Source of the DNA: an uncultured Halomonas sp.
GTDB taxonomy: Bacteria; Pseudomonadota; Gammaproteobacteria; Pseudomonadales; Halomonadaceae
NCBI RefSeq assembly: GCF_947501415.1
Contig: NZ_CANMVL010000009.1
Location: forward strand, 1 to 64,000
Length of the DNA: 64,000 bases
Reading direction: 5' to 3'
Under the pieces are notes generated by a model. The model searched no databases. It had not been told where the DNA came from and saw nothing but the letters and a program-made list of their open reading frames with translations. Within the stretch, counting starts at the first letter, position 1. Every line of letters begins with the position of its first letter. Position numbers and translations under genes: made by a program. Positions 27,374-36,398 of the stretch are shown in pieces.

Positions 27374-28780
27374 ATGACCGATATGCAGATCTACAACACG
27401 CTGACACGCCGCAAGGAGCCCTTCACGCCGATCGAGCCGGGCAGGGTGCGGATGTATGTCTGCGGCATGACCGTCTATGACTACTGCCACCTGGGCCATG
27501 CCCGGGTGATGGTGGCATTCGACGTCATTACCCGCTACCTGCGTCATAGGGGATATGACGTGACCTATGTGCGCAACGTCACCGATATCGATGACAAGAT
27601 CCTGCGTCGGGCCGATGAGAATGGCGAGACCATCGCGTCGCTGACCGAGCGCATGATCGAGGCGATGCATGAGGACGAGGCGCGCCTCGGGGTGCTGGCG
27701 CCGGACCAGGAGCCTCGGGCGACTCGACATATCGATGACATCATCGCCATGATCGAGACCCTGATGGCCAAGGGCTACGCCTATGCCGCGGACAATGGCG
27801 ATGTCTACTACCGGGTACGACGCTTCGAGGGCTACGGCAAGCTCAATAACCGTGATCTCGACGAAATGCGCTCCGGTGCCCGCATCGAGGTCGATGAGCA
27901 CAAGGAGGACCCCCTCGACTTCGTGCTCTGGAAGGCCGCCAAGCCGGGCGAGGCGAGCTGGCCTTCGCCCTGGGGCGAGGGGCGTCCCGGCTGGCATATC
28001 GAATGCTCGGCCATGTCGAAGTGCTGCCTGGGCGAGACCTTTGATATCCATGGTGGTGGGCCGGATCTGACCTTCCCGCACCACGAGAACGAGATCGCCC
28101 AGTCGGAGGCGGCCAACGGCAAGCCCTTCGTCAATACCTGGATGCACGCCGGCGCGGTGCGGGTGAACCACGAGAAGATGTCCAAGTCGCTTGGCAACTT
28201 CTTCACCATCCGCGAGGTGCTAGAGCACCATGATCCCGAGGTAGTGCGCTACCTGCTGGTGGCCAGTCACTATCGCAGTGCGATCAACTACGCGCCGGAA
28301 TCCCTGGCCGATGCCCGCAAGTCGCTTGAGCGCTTCTACAACTCACTCGCCGGGCTGTCTCTCGAACCGGTAGTCGAGAGCGTGGATAGCGACTTCGACA
28401 AGCGCTTTACCGCGGCCATGGACGATGACTTCAATACCGCCGGGGCGCTCTCGGTGCTCTTCGACCTGGCTCGCGAGCTGAACCGCGCGAAGAAGGAGGC
28501 CCCCGACCAGGCGCCGGCCCTGGCCGCCGAGCTCAGGCGGCTGGGCGGCATCCTGGGGCTGCTGCAACAGGACCCGGCCCTCTTCCTCAAGGCGGGGGCC
28601 GGTGAGCTGCCGCTCTCGGAAGCGGAGATTCAGGCGAAGATCGACGAGCGCGCCGCGGCCAAGAAGTCCAAGGACTTCGCCACCGCCGATGGAATTCGCG
28701 ACGAGCTCGCCGCCCTGGGCATCATCCTCAAGGACTCTCGAGAGGGTACCGGCTGGGTGTTCGAGAAGCCAGAAGCCTAG
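27374..28780 (+). CDS. cysS: Cysteinyl-tRNA synthetase
   Basis: A 468-aa class I synthetase. The start ATG is two bases after the glnS stop, so the genes are co-transcribed. Motifs are the zinc-binding [15 protein letters not shown] (first Cys and the HIGH-equivalent HLGH), [19 protein letters not shown] and KMSKSLGN. The length matches E. coli CysRS (461). A strong terminator follows. Confidence 0.98.
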   Translation: MTDMQIYNTLTRRKEPFTPIEPGRVRMYVCGMTVYDYCHLGHARVMVAFDVITRYLRHRGYDVTYVRNVTDIDDKILRRADENGETIASLTERMIEAMHEDEARLGVLAPDQEPRATRHIDDIIAMIETLMAKGYAYAADNGDVYYRVRRFEGYGKLNNRDLDEMRSGARIEVDEHKEDPLDFVLWKAAKPGEASWPSPWGEGRPGWHIECSAMSKCCLGETFDIHGGGPDLTFPHHENEIAQSEAANGKPFVNTWMHAGAVRVNHEKMSKSLGNFFTIREVLEHHDPEVVRYLLVASHYRSAINYAPESLADARKSLERFYNSLAGLSLEPVVESVDSDFDKRFTAAMDDDFNTAGALSVLFDLARELNRAKKEAPDQAPALAAELRRLGGILGLLQQDPALFLKAGAGELPLSEAEIQAKIDERAAAKKSKDFATADGIRDELAALGIILKDSREGTGWVFEKPEA

Positions 28781-28815
28781 CCTGCCTCGGGTGCCATCGA
28801 GCCACGTCACCCTGT

Positions 28816-28850
28816 AGACGCCCGGCCCCTCAGCAAGGGGCCGGGCGTCT
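28816..28850 (+). terminator. Terminator after cysS
   Basis: Perfect 15-bp arms AGACGCCCGGCCCCT and AGGGGCCGGGCGTCT with a CAGCA loop, followed by GTGTGTTGTTTTC. Strong rho-independent terminator. Confidence 0.9.
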
Positions 28851-28888
28851 GTGTGTTGTTTTCACCATCTTGCTGCTGCGGGGTTGTC

Positions 28889-30520
28889 ATGGTCAGGATG
28901 TCGAAAGAGATAGCGCGGGGCTGGGTCAGCCTCGAGGCGCTTGGCAAGCCGCCGGTGCCTGAGGGTCGAATCGTCAGGGGGTTGCTGCTGAGCGTGGTGC
29001 TGGGCCTGTTGCTGGTGCTGAGTGGCTGTACCCTGCCCTCGCTGGAGGGGCGGAGCATGACCCAGTCGTTGCCCCTCGAGCAGGCGCGGGATACCACCCT
29101 GGGCGAACTGGTCCGCGACCGGGTGGATCAGCACCCCGGGCGTAGCGGCATCTACCCACTGAGGGATGCTCACGAGGCGTTTGTCGCCAGAATGCTGTTG
29201 GCAGAGGCCGCCGAGCAGACGCTCGATCTGCAGTACTACATCTGGCACAACGATACCTCGGGCAGCCTGCTGTTCGATGCCGTGCGACGTGCCGCCGATC
29301 GCGGTGTCAGGGTCAGATTGCTACTGGACGACAACAACACCGTGGGACTGGACGAGACCCTGGCCGCCCTGGATGCCCATCCGGGTATCGAGGTGCGCCT
29401 CTTCAATCCCTTTGTGGTGCGCTCTCCCCGCTCCATCGGGTATGTCACCGATTTTTCCCGTGCCAATCGCCGCATGCACAACAAGTCATTCACCATCGAT
29501 AACCAGGTCACCATCATCGGTGGGCGTAACGTGGGTGACGAGTACTTCGGTGCCACCAGCGGGGTGCTCTTCTCCGATCTGGATGTGATGGCGATCGGGC
29601 CGGTCGTGCAAGACGTTTCCGACGACTTTGACCGTTACTGGCGGAGTCAGTCGTCATACCCCGCAAGCCGGTTGCTCGACAGTGTCGGCAGGGAGGGGCT
29701 GGCTCGGGTTGTGGCCAATGCCGAGCAGACGCGCCGCCTGCCAGGATCCCAGAGCTATCTGGTGGCATTGGAGGCGAGTGACCTGGTAAGCCGACTGGTT
29801 CGTGGTGATCTGACCTTCGAGTGGGCCAATACCTGGATGGTAAGCGATGACCCATCCAAGGGACTGGGAGAGGCCGAGGAGCAGGAGCTTCTGACCCATC
29901 GGCTCGGCGATCTGCTCAGCGCGCCGGACCGACAGCTTGATCTGGTGTCCCCCTATTTTGTTCCCATGAAGGAGGGGACGGAGTGGCTGGCGGGTCTGGC
30001 CGAGAGAGGCGTTCGGGTCAGGGTGTTGACCAATTCCCTGGAGGCCACAGACGTGGCCGCGGTGCATGCCGGTTACTCTAAGCGTCGCCGGGATCTGCTT
30101 GAGGCCGGTGTGGAGCTCTTCGAGCTGAAGCGCAGCGGCGCCATGGATGTGATGACGCATGGCAGCCCCTTCGGGCGCTTTGGCAGCTCCGGCTCGAGCC
30201 TGCATGCCAAGACGTTTGCCGTCGATGCGGAGTGGGTGTTTGTCGGCTCGTTCAACTTCGATCCCCGCTCGGCGCGCCTCAATACCGAGATTGGCTTCTT
30301 GATCGAGAGTCCGATGCTGGCCACGGCAATGGATGACGCCTTTGATAACCGGGTGTCGGAGCAGAGCTACCGGGTCAAGCTGGCCGATGATGGCCATCTG
30401 GTGTGGCACGAGCAAACGGACGAGGGTGAAATCATTCACCGCACCGAGCCCAATATCGGTCTGCTGCGGCGTGTTGGTGTAAGGATCATGTCGTGGCTGC
30501 CCATCGAGTGGCTGTTATAG
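28889..30520 (+). CDS. Phospholipase D-family lipoprotein, cardiolipin synthase-like (ClsC type)
   Basis: A protein of about 543 aa with two HKD motifs: HNKSFTIDNQVTIIGGRN and HAKTFAVDAEWVFVGSFN. The N-terminal hydrophobic stretch ends in LLLVLSGC, a lipobox, so it is probably a membrane-anchored lipoprotein facing the periplasm. The family (YmdC/ClsC) transfers phosphatidyl groups to make cardiolipin. The start is uncertain: ATG at 28853, 28889 or 28898. I chose 28889. No ymdB-like partner gene is present. A 19-codon coding remnant follows the stop. Confidence 0.85.
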   Translation: MVRMSKEIARGWVSLEALGKPPVPEGRIVRGLLLSVVLGLLLVLSGCTLPSLEGRSMTQSLPLEQARDTTLGELVRDRVDQHPGRSGIYPLRDAHEAFVARMLLAEAAEQTLDLQYYIWHNDTSGSLLFDAVRRAADRGVRVRLLLDDNNTVGLDETLAALDAHPGIEVRLFNPFVVRSPRSIGYVTDFSRANRRMHNKSFTIDNQVTIIGGRNVGDEYFGATSGVLFSDLDVMAIGPVVQDVSDDFDRYWRSQSSYPASRLLDSVGREGLARVVANAEQTRRLPGSQSYLVALEASDLVSRLVRGDLTFEWANTWMVSDDPSKGLGEAEEQELLTHRLGDLLSAPDRQLDLVSPYFVPMKEGTEWLAGLAERGVRVRVLTNSLEATDVAAVHAGYSKRRRDLLEAGVELFELKRSGAMDVMTHGSPFGRFGSSGSSLHAKTFAVDAEWVFVGSFNFDPRSARLNTEIGFLIESPMLATAMDDAFDNRVSEQSYRVKLADDGHLVWHEQTDEGEIIHRTEPNIGLLRRVGVRIMSWLPIEWLL

Positions 30521-30532
30521 ACGACAGGCCGG

Positions 30533-30589
30533 GATAAGAAGCAGCTGGTCGAGGCACTGCTTGGCGATCTGAGCAGCGCCGGTGGCTGA
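30533..30589 (+). pseudogene. Possible 3' remnant of an unidentified gene
   Basis: Right after the PLD gene, the bases read DKKQLVEALLGDLSSAGG and then stop, a plausible amphipathic C-terminus without an upstream gene body. No start or RBS is visible. It could be chance. Confidence 0.25.
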
Positions 30590-30596
30590 GCGCCTT

Positions 30597-30693
30597 TTGT
30601 GGGAGCGCAGATTCTGCCGGTTCGACGCTTCGACGATGGCGCTGAAAGGCGCCCTGATATCACGACAATCGCCGATAAATCGTGCTCCCACAA
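30597..30693. repeat. REP-like inverted repeat TTGTGGGAGC / GCTCCCACAA
   Basis: Perfect 10-bp arms at 30597-30606 and 30684-30693 enclose 77 bases with further partial symmetry (CGACGCTTCGACG, GGCGCTGAAAGGCGCC). TGTGGGAGC-type palindromes are common intergenic repeats in Pseudomonas relatives. It lies between convergent genes and may act as a bidirectional terminator. Confidence 0.7.
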
Positions 30694-30752
30694 TAGCCTG
30701 TCTCTATCTGCGATAGCCCTGCCCCTGTGGCTAGGAACCTGGCCAGCAGGGG

Positions 30753-32624
30753 CTAGGGATCGCGGCGCAGGATCGTGCCGCGATCACCCACGGCATAGAC
30801 GCTACCATCCCGCGTGGCACAGATGGCGCGCAGACCGACATCACTGCCGCTGGGCTCCGTCAGCCACTGGCCCTCCTCCAGGCGCAGGATGCGCCCCCGG
30901 GTACCTACCGCATAGGTGCCAGCGGCCGGGGTGCCGGCCAGCCCCAGCAGGTCATCGCGCAGGCGGGTCGGTTGAAGCTGCCAGCGCTTGCCGTTGAAGT
31001 GTGCCAGGGTGCCGGAGAGACCCACGGTATAGATATCATCCAGCGCGGAGCCCCAGACGCCATACAGGAAGTTCTCCGTACCGACATTGAACTCGCTCCA
31101 CTCCTTGCCGTTGTAGCGCAGCACCAGGCCGAAGTCGCCGACCGCCAGCAGGTGCCGATCGTCCCAGCCGTGGAGGCTGTAGAGCGCCGACTGAGTGCCG
31201 CTGGGCATGCGCTTCCAGCCCAGGCCGTCGAAGTGGAGGATCAGGCCCTCATCGCCGACCGCGTAGATCGAGTCGGGTCCGGTGCCCCACAGGGAGAGGA
31301 TGGTGAGGTCGAGATGTAGATCGAAATGCAGCTGCCAGCGTCTGCCATCGAAGCGGTAGATGCGGCCGAGCTGTCCGGCGGCAAACAGCCCCTTGCCGCT
31401 GTCCCACAGACAGTGCACCGAGAGCTCGCTGGGAGCGGGCAGGGCGTGCCAGCCATCCGCGTCGAGCCGCAGCACGGTGCCCGCCTCGCCGCAGGCGTAG
31501 CAGGTTCCGTCACCGGCCTCGTGGATGCCCCACAGCTGATTGGCGGTGGGGGAGGCCATGGCGGTCCAGGGGCTCGGTTGCGCTGCCGCCGGCGGTGGCG
31601 CCAGGGCGGCGGTGAAGTCGGGAGCGGCGGTCATGATGGTGCCGAAGTCACCCACCGCCAGTGCCTCGCCGGTGGGTAGCGTGATGATATCCATCAGGTC
31701 GTGGTGACTGTTGCTCTCCAGGCGATCGAGCCGCAACTCCTTGAAGTAGTAGAGATGGCCCTGGTCGCCGACGATCAGCACGCCCTCCTTGTAGGCCTTC
31801 AGCGCCCGCAGTCGCGGCATCGGCGTCTCGAAGGTCAGTGCCTGGAACTCGCCATGGCGGTAGCGCACCAGCTCCCCGCGAAAGCCCCCCTGGTCGACGA
31901 AGTAGCGCCCGCCGCCCAGCAGCAGTTCATCGTCTCCCAGCAGCACCATCGCATGAAACCCCGAGCTCAGGGGGCAGTCGAGGGCCAGCCAGCGGCCTTC
32001 CCGGTTGCGCTGAAGGACCGTCCCCTCGCCACCGGCGGCGTAGACGGTGCCGTTGGGGGCACAGGCCACGGCACGCAGGTTGATGCGTGTCGGACTCGCC
32101 TCCCGGTGCCACTCGCTGCCGTCGTAGTGCAGGATCATGCCATCATCGCCCACCGCCCAGGCCTCGCCTGCGGCGTTGCCATCGATGGCGAAGAGCGGGG
32201 TGTTTTCGCTGCAGGGAGCGAAGCGCCCCTCGTCGTCGACGATGCCACCGCGCTGCTGGTGCCACTCGGTACCATCGAAGTGCAGGACGGTTCCCATCCA
32301 GCCGACCGCGATCAGGCAATCGGGGCTGGGCCCCCAGAGGCCGTGCAGCGGCAGGTTGGTGGGCACGCTCATGCGTTCCCACTGCTGCCCGGCGGCGTCG
32401 GGGGCGCCGGTGTAGCGCAGCACCATTCCCTCGTCGCCGACCACGAAGACCTCGCCGTCGCCGGCCCAGCCGGACCAGAGCACATCTCCGTCACCCGCAC
32501 CGACCTCGGGCACCCGGCGCCAGGGGGCACGCTGGGGCGTGCGGGAGCGGGCGCCGTCGAGCAACTGGCTGAAGAAGCGGCGGCGATCGGCCTGGGGAGT
32601 GTCGCCATGGCGGGCCTGGGTCAT
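30753..32624 (-). CDS. Propeller-repeat protein encoded last in the molybdoenzyme operon
   Basis: A 623-aa protein built from about 14 copies of a motif like (I/V)YAVGDxGxILHFDGxxW, spaced 40-50 residues apart. This is the pattern of WD40/BNR/YCF48-like beta-propellers, enough for one or two propellers. The ATG at 32624 (MTQARHGDTPQADRRRFF) was chosen; upstream frame residues are not repeat-like. The N-terminus contains DRRRFFSQLL, reminiscent of a twin-arginine motif, but no hydrophobic stretch follows, so location is unclear. It sits 46 bases after the Mrp-like gene and is the last gene of the operon. YCF48-like propellers help assemble cofactor-containing complexes elsewhere (photosystem II), so an assembly or scaffold role is a reasonable guess only. 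Confidence 0.72.
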   Translation of the reverse strand: MTQARHGDTPQADRRRFFSQLLDGARSRTPQRAPWRRVPEVGAGDGDVLWSGWAGDGEVFVVGDEGMVLRYTGAPDAAGQQWERMSVPTNLPLHGLWGPSPDCLIAVGWMGTVLHFDGTEWHQQRGGIVDDEGRFAPCSENTPLFAIDGNAAGEAWAVGDDGMILHYDGSEWHREASPTRINLRAVACAPNGTVYAAGGEGTVLQRNREGRWLALDCPLSSGFHAMVLLGDDELLLGGGRYFVDQGGFRGELVRYRHGEFQALTFETPMPRLRALKAYKEGVLIVGDQGHLYYFKELRLDRLESNSHHDLMDIITLPTGEALAVGDFGTIMTAAPDFTAALAPPPAAAQPSPWTAMASPTANQLWGIHEAGDGTCYACGEAGTVLRLDADGWHALPAPSELSVHCLWDSGKGLFAAGQLGRIYRFDGRRWQLHFDLHLDLTILSLWGTGPDSIYAVGDEGLILHFDGLGWKRMPSGTQSALYSLHGWDDRHLLAVGDFGLVLRYNGKEWSEFNVGTENFLYGVWGSALDDIYTVGLSGTLAHFNGKRWQLQPTRLRDDLLGLAGTPAAGTYAVGTRGRILRLEEGQWLTEPSGSDVGLRAICATRDGSVYAVGDRGTILRRDP

Positions 32625-32670
32625 GATGTTGCGTCCTCGCAGAGTCAGTGGTGTGGCGCAGCGTCCGGGG

Positions 32671-33792
32671 CTAGCGGGAGGCGTCGTCGTTGTTTGGAAG
32701 AGATCCGGCGCCGAGCAGGGCGCCCAGCTCCGCACGCAGGGCGTCGCGCTGGTCGTCGGGCACACTTGCCAGTGCCGCTTCCAGTTCACCCGACTGCTCA
32801 TCAGACATCGACGGGTGCTGGCTCAGCGCCTGCAGGGAGTCGGCGGCGGCGGCGGCGAAGGTCTCGCTGGCATGTGCGATACACGCCTCCACCGCGGGCA
32901 TGAAGGCGCGTGCCTCGGGGCCATGAGGGGCATCGAGCACGATGGGGCGCCCGGCATCGGAGCCGCTGGCCAGGGCCGGGGACAGGGGAATCTGCGCCAG
33001 GGATTCCACGCCGACCTCGGCCAGTGCCGCGGCCAGGTGACCCCGCGGGAAAAGGTGGAACTCACCCCCACAGTGGGGACAGGTCACCCCCGCCATGTTC
33101 TCCACGACACCGAGCAGCGGCATGCCGCGCTCCTGGCAGAAGCGTACCGCCTTGAGGCTGTCCATCAGCGCCACCTCCTGAGGCGTGGTGGCCAGCAGTG
33201 CCGCCACGTCATGCCCTTCGAGCATGTCGGCCAGGGTGATCAGCTCATTGCCGGTGCCCGGCGGCATGTCGATCACCAGAAAGTCCAGCGGACCCCAGTC
33301 GAACGAGCCGATCAGGTGGTGCATGAAGTCGTGCTTGTAGGCATCTCGCCACACTATGGGGGTGTCGTCGCTCTCCATCATGAAGGCCAGGGAGCCGACC
33401 TGGATGGGATGGTCGATGCCCTCGGTGCGAAAGGCACGGGGACCTAGGCCACGCTTGTCGATTCGCACACGCTCGCCGACGAAGCCGAAGAAGCGGCTCT
33501 GGTTGGGGCCGTGGATATCGGCATCGGCGATGCCGACGCGGTAGCCGCGAGCGGCAAGGCCGGCGGCGACGTTGGCCGAGACGGTGCTCTTCCCCACGCC
33601 CCCCTTGTTGGCCATCACCATGATGATCTGGCCGATCCGCGCCAGGCGCGACTCGATCAGTTGCTTCTCGTGATGCCCCTTCTCCAGCTGGCAGGTCGCC
33701 TCATCCGGGCAGAACTGGCAGGCATGACCGCGGCCGCAATCTTCGGGTGCCAGCGCCAGCGGGTCGTGGGAGGGAAAGTGGGAAACTGACAT
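32671..33792 (-). CDS. Mrp/Nbp35-family Fe-S carrier P-loop ATPase
   Basis: A 373-aa ATPase. The ATG at 33792 follows gamma by 13 bases. The N-terminus has Cys19-x5-Cys25-x2-Cys28-x5-Cys34; the ACQFCPDEATC part matches the N-terminal Fe-S motif of eukaryotic Nbp35. The deviant Walker A NKGGVGKST has Lys68, and DMPPGTGNE is the Mrp signature. A central CPHC (about 237-240) matches the bridging Fe-S site of Mrp/ApbC dimers. The C-terminal 80 residues are extra. Family members assemble and deliver [4Fe-4S] clusters. Here it follows the alpha, beta, chaperone and gamma genes, so it probably matures the five expected Fe-S clusters of that enzyme. This is not the usual housekeeping apbC context (next to metG). 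Confidence 0.85.
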   Translation of the reverse strand: MSVSHFPSHDPLALAPEDCGRGHACQFCPDEATCQLEKGHHEKQLIESRLARIGQIIMVMANKGGVGKSTVSANVAAGLAARGYRVGIADADIHGPNQSRFFGFVGERVRIDKRGLGPRAFRTEGIDHPIQVGSLAFMMESDDTPIVWRDAYKHDFMHHLIGSFDWGPLDFLVIDMPPGTGNELITLADMLEGHDVAALLATTPQEVALMDSLKAVRFCQERGMPLLGVVENMAGVTCPHCGGEFHLFPRGHLAAALAEVGVESLAQIPLSPALASGSDAGRPIVLDAPHGPEARAFMPAVEACIAHASETFAAAAADSLQALSQHPSMSDEQSGELEAALASVPDDQRDALRAELGALLGAGSLPNNDDASR

Positions 33793-33805
33793 CGTCGCTA
33801 ACTCC

Positions 33806-34603
33806 TCAGCTGTCGGAAGCGCCTTCCAGGCCGGTATCCAGCAGGATCCAGGTATGCGTGACGCGCTTGTTGCCGTCGCGCTCGTTGTCGCTACCCTGCC
33901 AGACGGCGAAGGCGATCGGAACCTGCTCGCGTGCGAGGTCCACGTCATGCTCGCCGTCGGCGCTCAGGGGGCGTGACATCACCACCCGCCATAGGCTGTC
34001 CTGCTCGATGGCATCGGGGTAGTAGGCGCCTGCCCCGGTGACGTGCTGCTCGTCGAGCGTCGTGGTGCTGCGGTAACCACCGGCGGCGAGATTCTCGACC
34101 CGGTTCGTGTCATCGGCACGCCAGTACCAGATGTTGACGGGGTTTTCGGGGCCGGATCCCATCATGTAGGAGGTGTCGGTATCGCCGATGGCGTACTGGA
34201 TGGCGACGCCGTCGCGGAAGCTGTCCACGGTGGTGTCGGTATCCTGGCTATCATCCTTCCACTGCAGCCGAACATAGAAGCGTTCGCTGGAGCGCGCGAC
34301 CTGAAAGTGGAGGTGCTTGCTGCGGTTGGCGCCTTCGTCGAAGCGCAGCTTGACCGACTGGTGGACCGGTGGTGCCGGGAACAGCTCGGTGCGATACATC
34401 GGAATTCGATCCCAGATGATGTCATCCGGGTCATCCTCGGTGCGCAGATAGATGTTGTCGGGCAGGCGTGCCACCTGAACGCTATCGCCTGGCTTGATCT
34501 CGGTGATATTGGGGTTGATCTCGGTATGGTCGGCCCAGGTGGCGGCCGAAGTGAGCACCAGGGCACACGCCATGGAGCTGTGAAGAAGAAAACGCGTTGT
34601 CAT
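33806..34603 (-). CDS. Type II DMSO reductase-family gamma subunit (haem b)
   Basis: A 265-aa periplasmic subunit like EbdC/DdhC/SerC/ClrC. The start ATG at 34603 has GAGGAG upstream. A Sec signal peptide is present at about residues 1-25, with cleavage near TWA. In the family one haem b is held by Met and Lys; a candidate Met is in SYMMGSGPENPVNIWYW, and a candidate Lys in the C-terminal DGNKRVTHTWILL. The gamma subunit carries electrons between the beta Fe-S clusters and a cytochrome c. The gene lies 47 bases after the chaperone, giving the order alpha-beta-chaperone-gamma seen in ddh, ser and clr operons. Confidence 0.88.
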   Translation of the reverse strand: MTTRFLLHSSMACALVLTSAATWADHTEINPNITEIKPGDSVQVARLPDNIYLRTEDDPDDIIWDRIPMYRTELFPAPPVHQSVKLRFDEGANRSKHLHFQVARSSERFYVRLQWKDDSQDTDTTVDSFRDGVAIQYAIGDTDTSYMMGSGPENPVNIWYWRADDTNRVENLAAGGYRSTTTLDEQHVTGAGAYYPDAIEQDSLWRVVMSRPLSADGEHDVDLAREQVPIAFAVWQGSDNERDGNKRVTHTWILLDTGLEGASDS

Positions 34604-34650
34604 GGCAAATCTCCTCGCAAGGGGAACAGGCCCTTGTGTGTGCCGTCGGG

Positions 34651-35391
34651 TCAGTCCCACAGCGGGCTGATCTCGTGGTCAGAGTGATCGCTGGCGCTGC
34701 GGGGCGGTGGGCAGGGCCCGACTCGCGACGCCAGTGCCGCCTGCTGTTTGCTCGCCCAGCGGGGCAGTACGTCGATCAGGTGCGCCAGCGTCGGGTCGAG
34801 TATGCGCAGCTTCTCGGCGTTGAAGCGCTCCCGAATGGCCGTCAGAAACGGCCCCAGATAGCGGGCGATAAAGTCACGTTGTGCGCGCTGGTAGGGGGCT
34901 GTGTCACGGCCGGCGAGCAGCGCCTGGTGTTCTAGATGGCACAGCAAGGCGCTGAACTCGAGCATGGCCACCAGGTGGTCCGGCTCGTCGGCATGGCCCT
35001 CATCACCCTGGGCGGGTTGCAGATCGAAATGCCGATAGAAGGCCTGCACGTTGAGCAGGAAGTTGCCCGGCGTCTGCCCGCCCACCAGGTCATGGTAGGC
35101 GCTGGCCACCAGCGGGACCCGTGGCTTGCCACGCTGCCCATGCACGAAGGTGCTCATGTAGCCGAGCTCCAGGGCAGTCAGGTCGGGGCTTGCCGGCAGT
35201 TCCGGCCAGGGCTCACCGGTCAGGGTCTGCCAGGCGGGTGCCAGGGCATCGTGCAGGCGCCCGCTCTCGAGCGCTTGCTGGGTCTCGGCCAGCGGGTAGC
35301 CGAACAGGGCGGCTGCCAGACGGTAGAGCGTCTCCGCGGCAACCAGCTGAGCTGCCTCGTCGGCGTGTGTGGTAGGGGATGTTGCGCTCAC
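34651..35391 (-). CDS. TorD/DmsD-type molybdoenzyme chaperone
   Basis: A 246-aa helical chaperone of the TorD superfamily (the D gene of ddh/ser/clr operons). It should bind the alpha-subunit Tat leader and hold the apoenzyme until the molybdenum cofactor is inserted. Family features are the ALFGYPL start, YMSTFVHGQRGKPRVPL, SAYHDLVGGQTPGNFLLNVQAFY, and EPDHLVAMLEFSALLCHLE, equivalent to the E-PDH motif of TorD proteins. It is encoded 14 bases after beta. The last 20 residues are Pro/Ser/His-rich and probably disordered. Confidence 0.88.
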   Translation of the reverse strand: MSATSPTTHADEAAQLVAAETLYRLAAALFGYPLAETQQALESGRLHDALAPAWQTLTGEPWPELPASPDLTALELGYMSTFVHGQRGKPRVPLVASAYHDLVGGQTPGNFLLNVQAFYRHFDLQPAQGDEGHADEPDHLVAMLEFSALLCHLEHQALLAGRDTAPYQRAQRDFIARYLGPFLTAIRERFNAEKLRILDPTLAHLIDVLPRWASKQQAALASRVGPCPPPRSASDHSDHEISPLWD

Positions 35392-35405
35392 GGGATCTCC
35401 TCGTC

Positions 35406-36386
35406 TCAGCTCAGCTTGAACATCTCGGCATGCTTGTAGCCGATCAGGATGTCCATCAGCTCACTCTCGCGTCCCTCGGCCTTGGCCTGGCGCTCGGCCT
35501 GCAGGGTGTCGAGTACCTCGCCCACGCGTGGCCCGAACAGGCTCTCCAGGTAACTGAGCGGAATGCGCGACTCGTCCAGAGCCCTGCCATCGGCCGCATA
35601 GCTGGAAGGGGAGAGGGGTGGCACGTAGAAGACATTGGGCTGAGTGCCCCACTCGGCATGCAGTGGCAGCGCGACCTTGTGCTTCTCGACCAGCTGATGA
35701 ATGGGGCCCTCCTCATCATCGCGATAACCGATCCAGCGGATCCGTCCGACACACTGTTGGGCGCAGGCGGTCGGCAGCCCCTTCTCGATACGCGGGTAGC
35801 AAAAGATGCACTTCTCTGACTTGGAGATCTGCTCGTTGAAGTAGACCTTCTTGTAGGGGCAGGCGTTGACGCAGTAGCGGTAGCCACGGCAGCGCTCCTG
35901 GTCCACCAGCACGATGCCATCCTCCTGACGCTTGTAGATGGCATTGCGCGAGCAGGCCGCCAGGCAGGCCGGGTTGGCGCAGTGGTTGCACAGGCGCGGC
36001 AGATAGAAGTAGTAGCTGTTGGGGTAGTCACCCTCGCCCTGATCCTCATCCCAGTTGGCACCCCAGGTCGGCTTGACGTGGGGGCGCAGCCAGGGGTCGG
36101 TGCCGGTCATCAGTGCTTCCTGATAGTTGTACTCCCAGGGAATGCCATAGTCCTCCTGGCTCGGCTGGCGGCCCAGGCGCAGGGCACCATCGGCATCGAA
36201 GCCCCCGCCCATGTTCTGGTAGTCCCGGGGGTAGCCGAGTCCCGGCTGGGACTCCACGTTGTTCCAGTACATGAACTCGCGACCGTTGCGATTGGTCCAC
36301 ATCAGCTTGCAGGCCGCGGAGCAGGTGTGGCAGCCGATGCACTTGTTCAGGTCCAGCACCATGCTGAGTTGGCGTTTGACAGCCAT
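35406..36386 (-). CDS. Type II DMSO reductase-family beta subunit (four Fe-S clusters)
   Basis: A 326-aa ferredoxin-like subunit related to NarH, DdhB, SerB and ClrB. Four Cys groups are visible: CIGCHTCSAAC near residue 16, CNHCANPACLAAC, CRGYRYCVNACPYKKVYFN, and CIFCYPRIEKG with later Cys (CAQQCVGR). In the CRGYRYC group an aromatic residue replaces one Cys, which in NarH gives a [3Fe-4S] cluster (Trp there, Tyr here). It has no signal peptide and would be exported bound to the Tat-tagged alpha subunit. It is 12 bases from alpha. It wires electrons between the molybdenum centre and the haem subunit. Confidence 0.93.
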   Translation of the reverse strand: MAVKRQLSMVLDLNKCIGCHTCSAACKLMWTNRNGREFMYWNNVESQPGLGYPRDYQNMGGGFDADGALRLGRQPSQEDYGIPWEYNYQEALMTGTDPWLRPHVKPTWGANWDEDQGEGDYPNSYYFYLPRLCNHCANPACLAACSRNAIYKRQEDGIVLVDQERCRGYRYCVNACPYKKVYFNEQISKSEKCIFCYPRIEKGLPTACAQQCVGRIRWIGYRDDEEGPIHQLVEKHKVALPLHAEWGTQPNVFYVPPLSPSSYAADGRALDESRIPLSYLESLFGPRVGEVLDTLQAERQAKAEGRESELMDILIGYKHAEMFKLS

Positions 36387-36398
36387 GACAATCTCCTC

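Noticed and set aside
26094..27407. Antisense frame opposite glnS
   Set aside because: Same reason; glnS motifs are complete on the plus strand.
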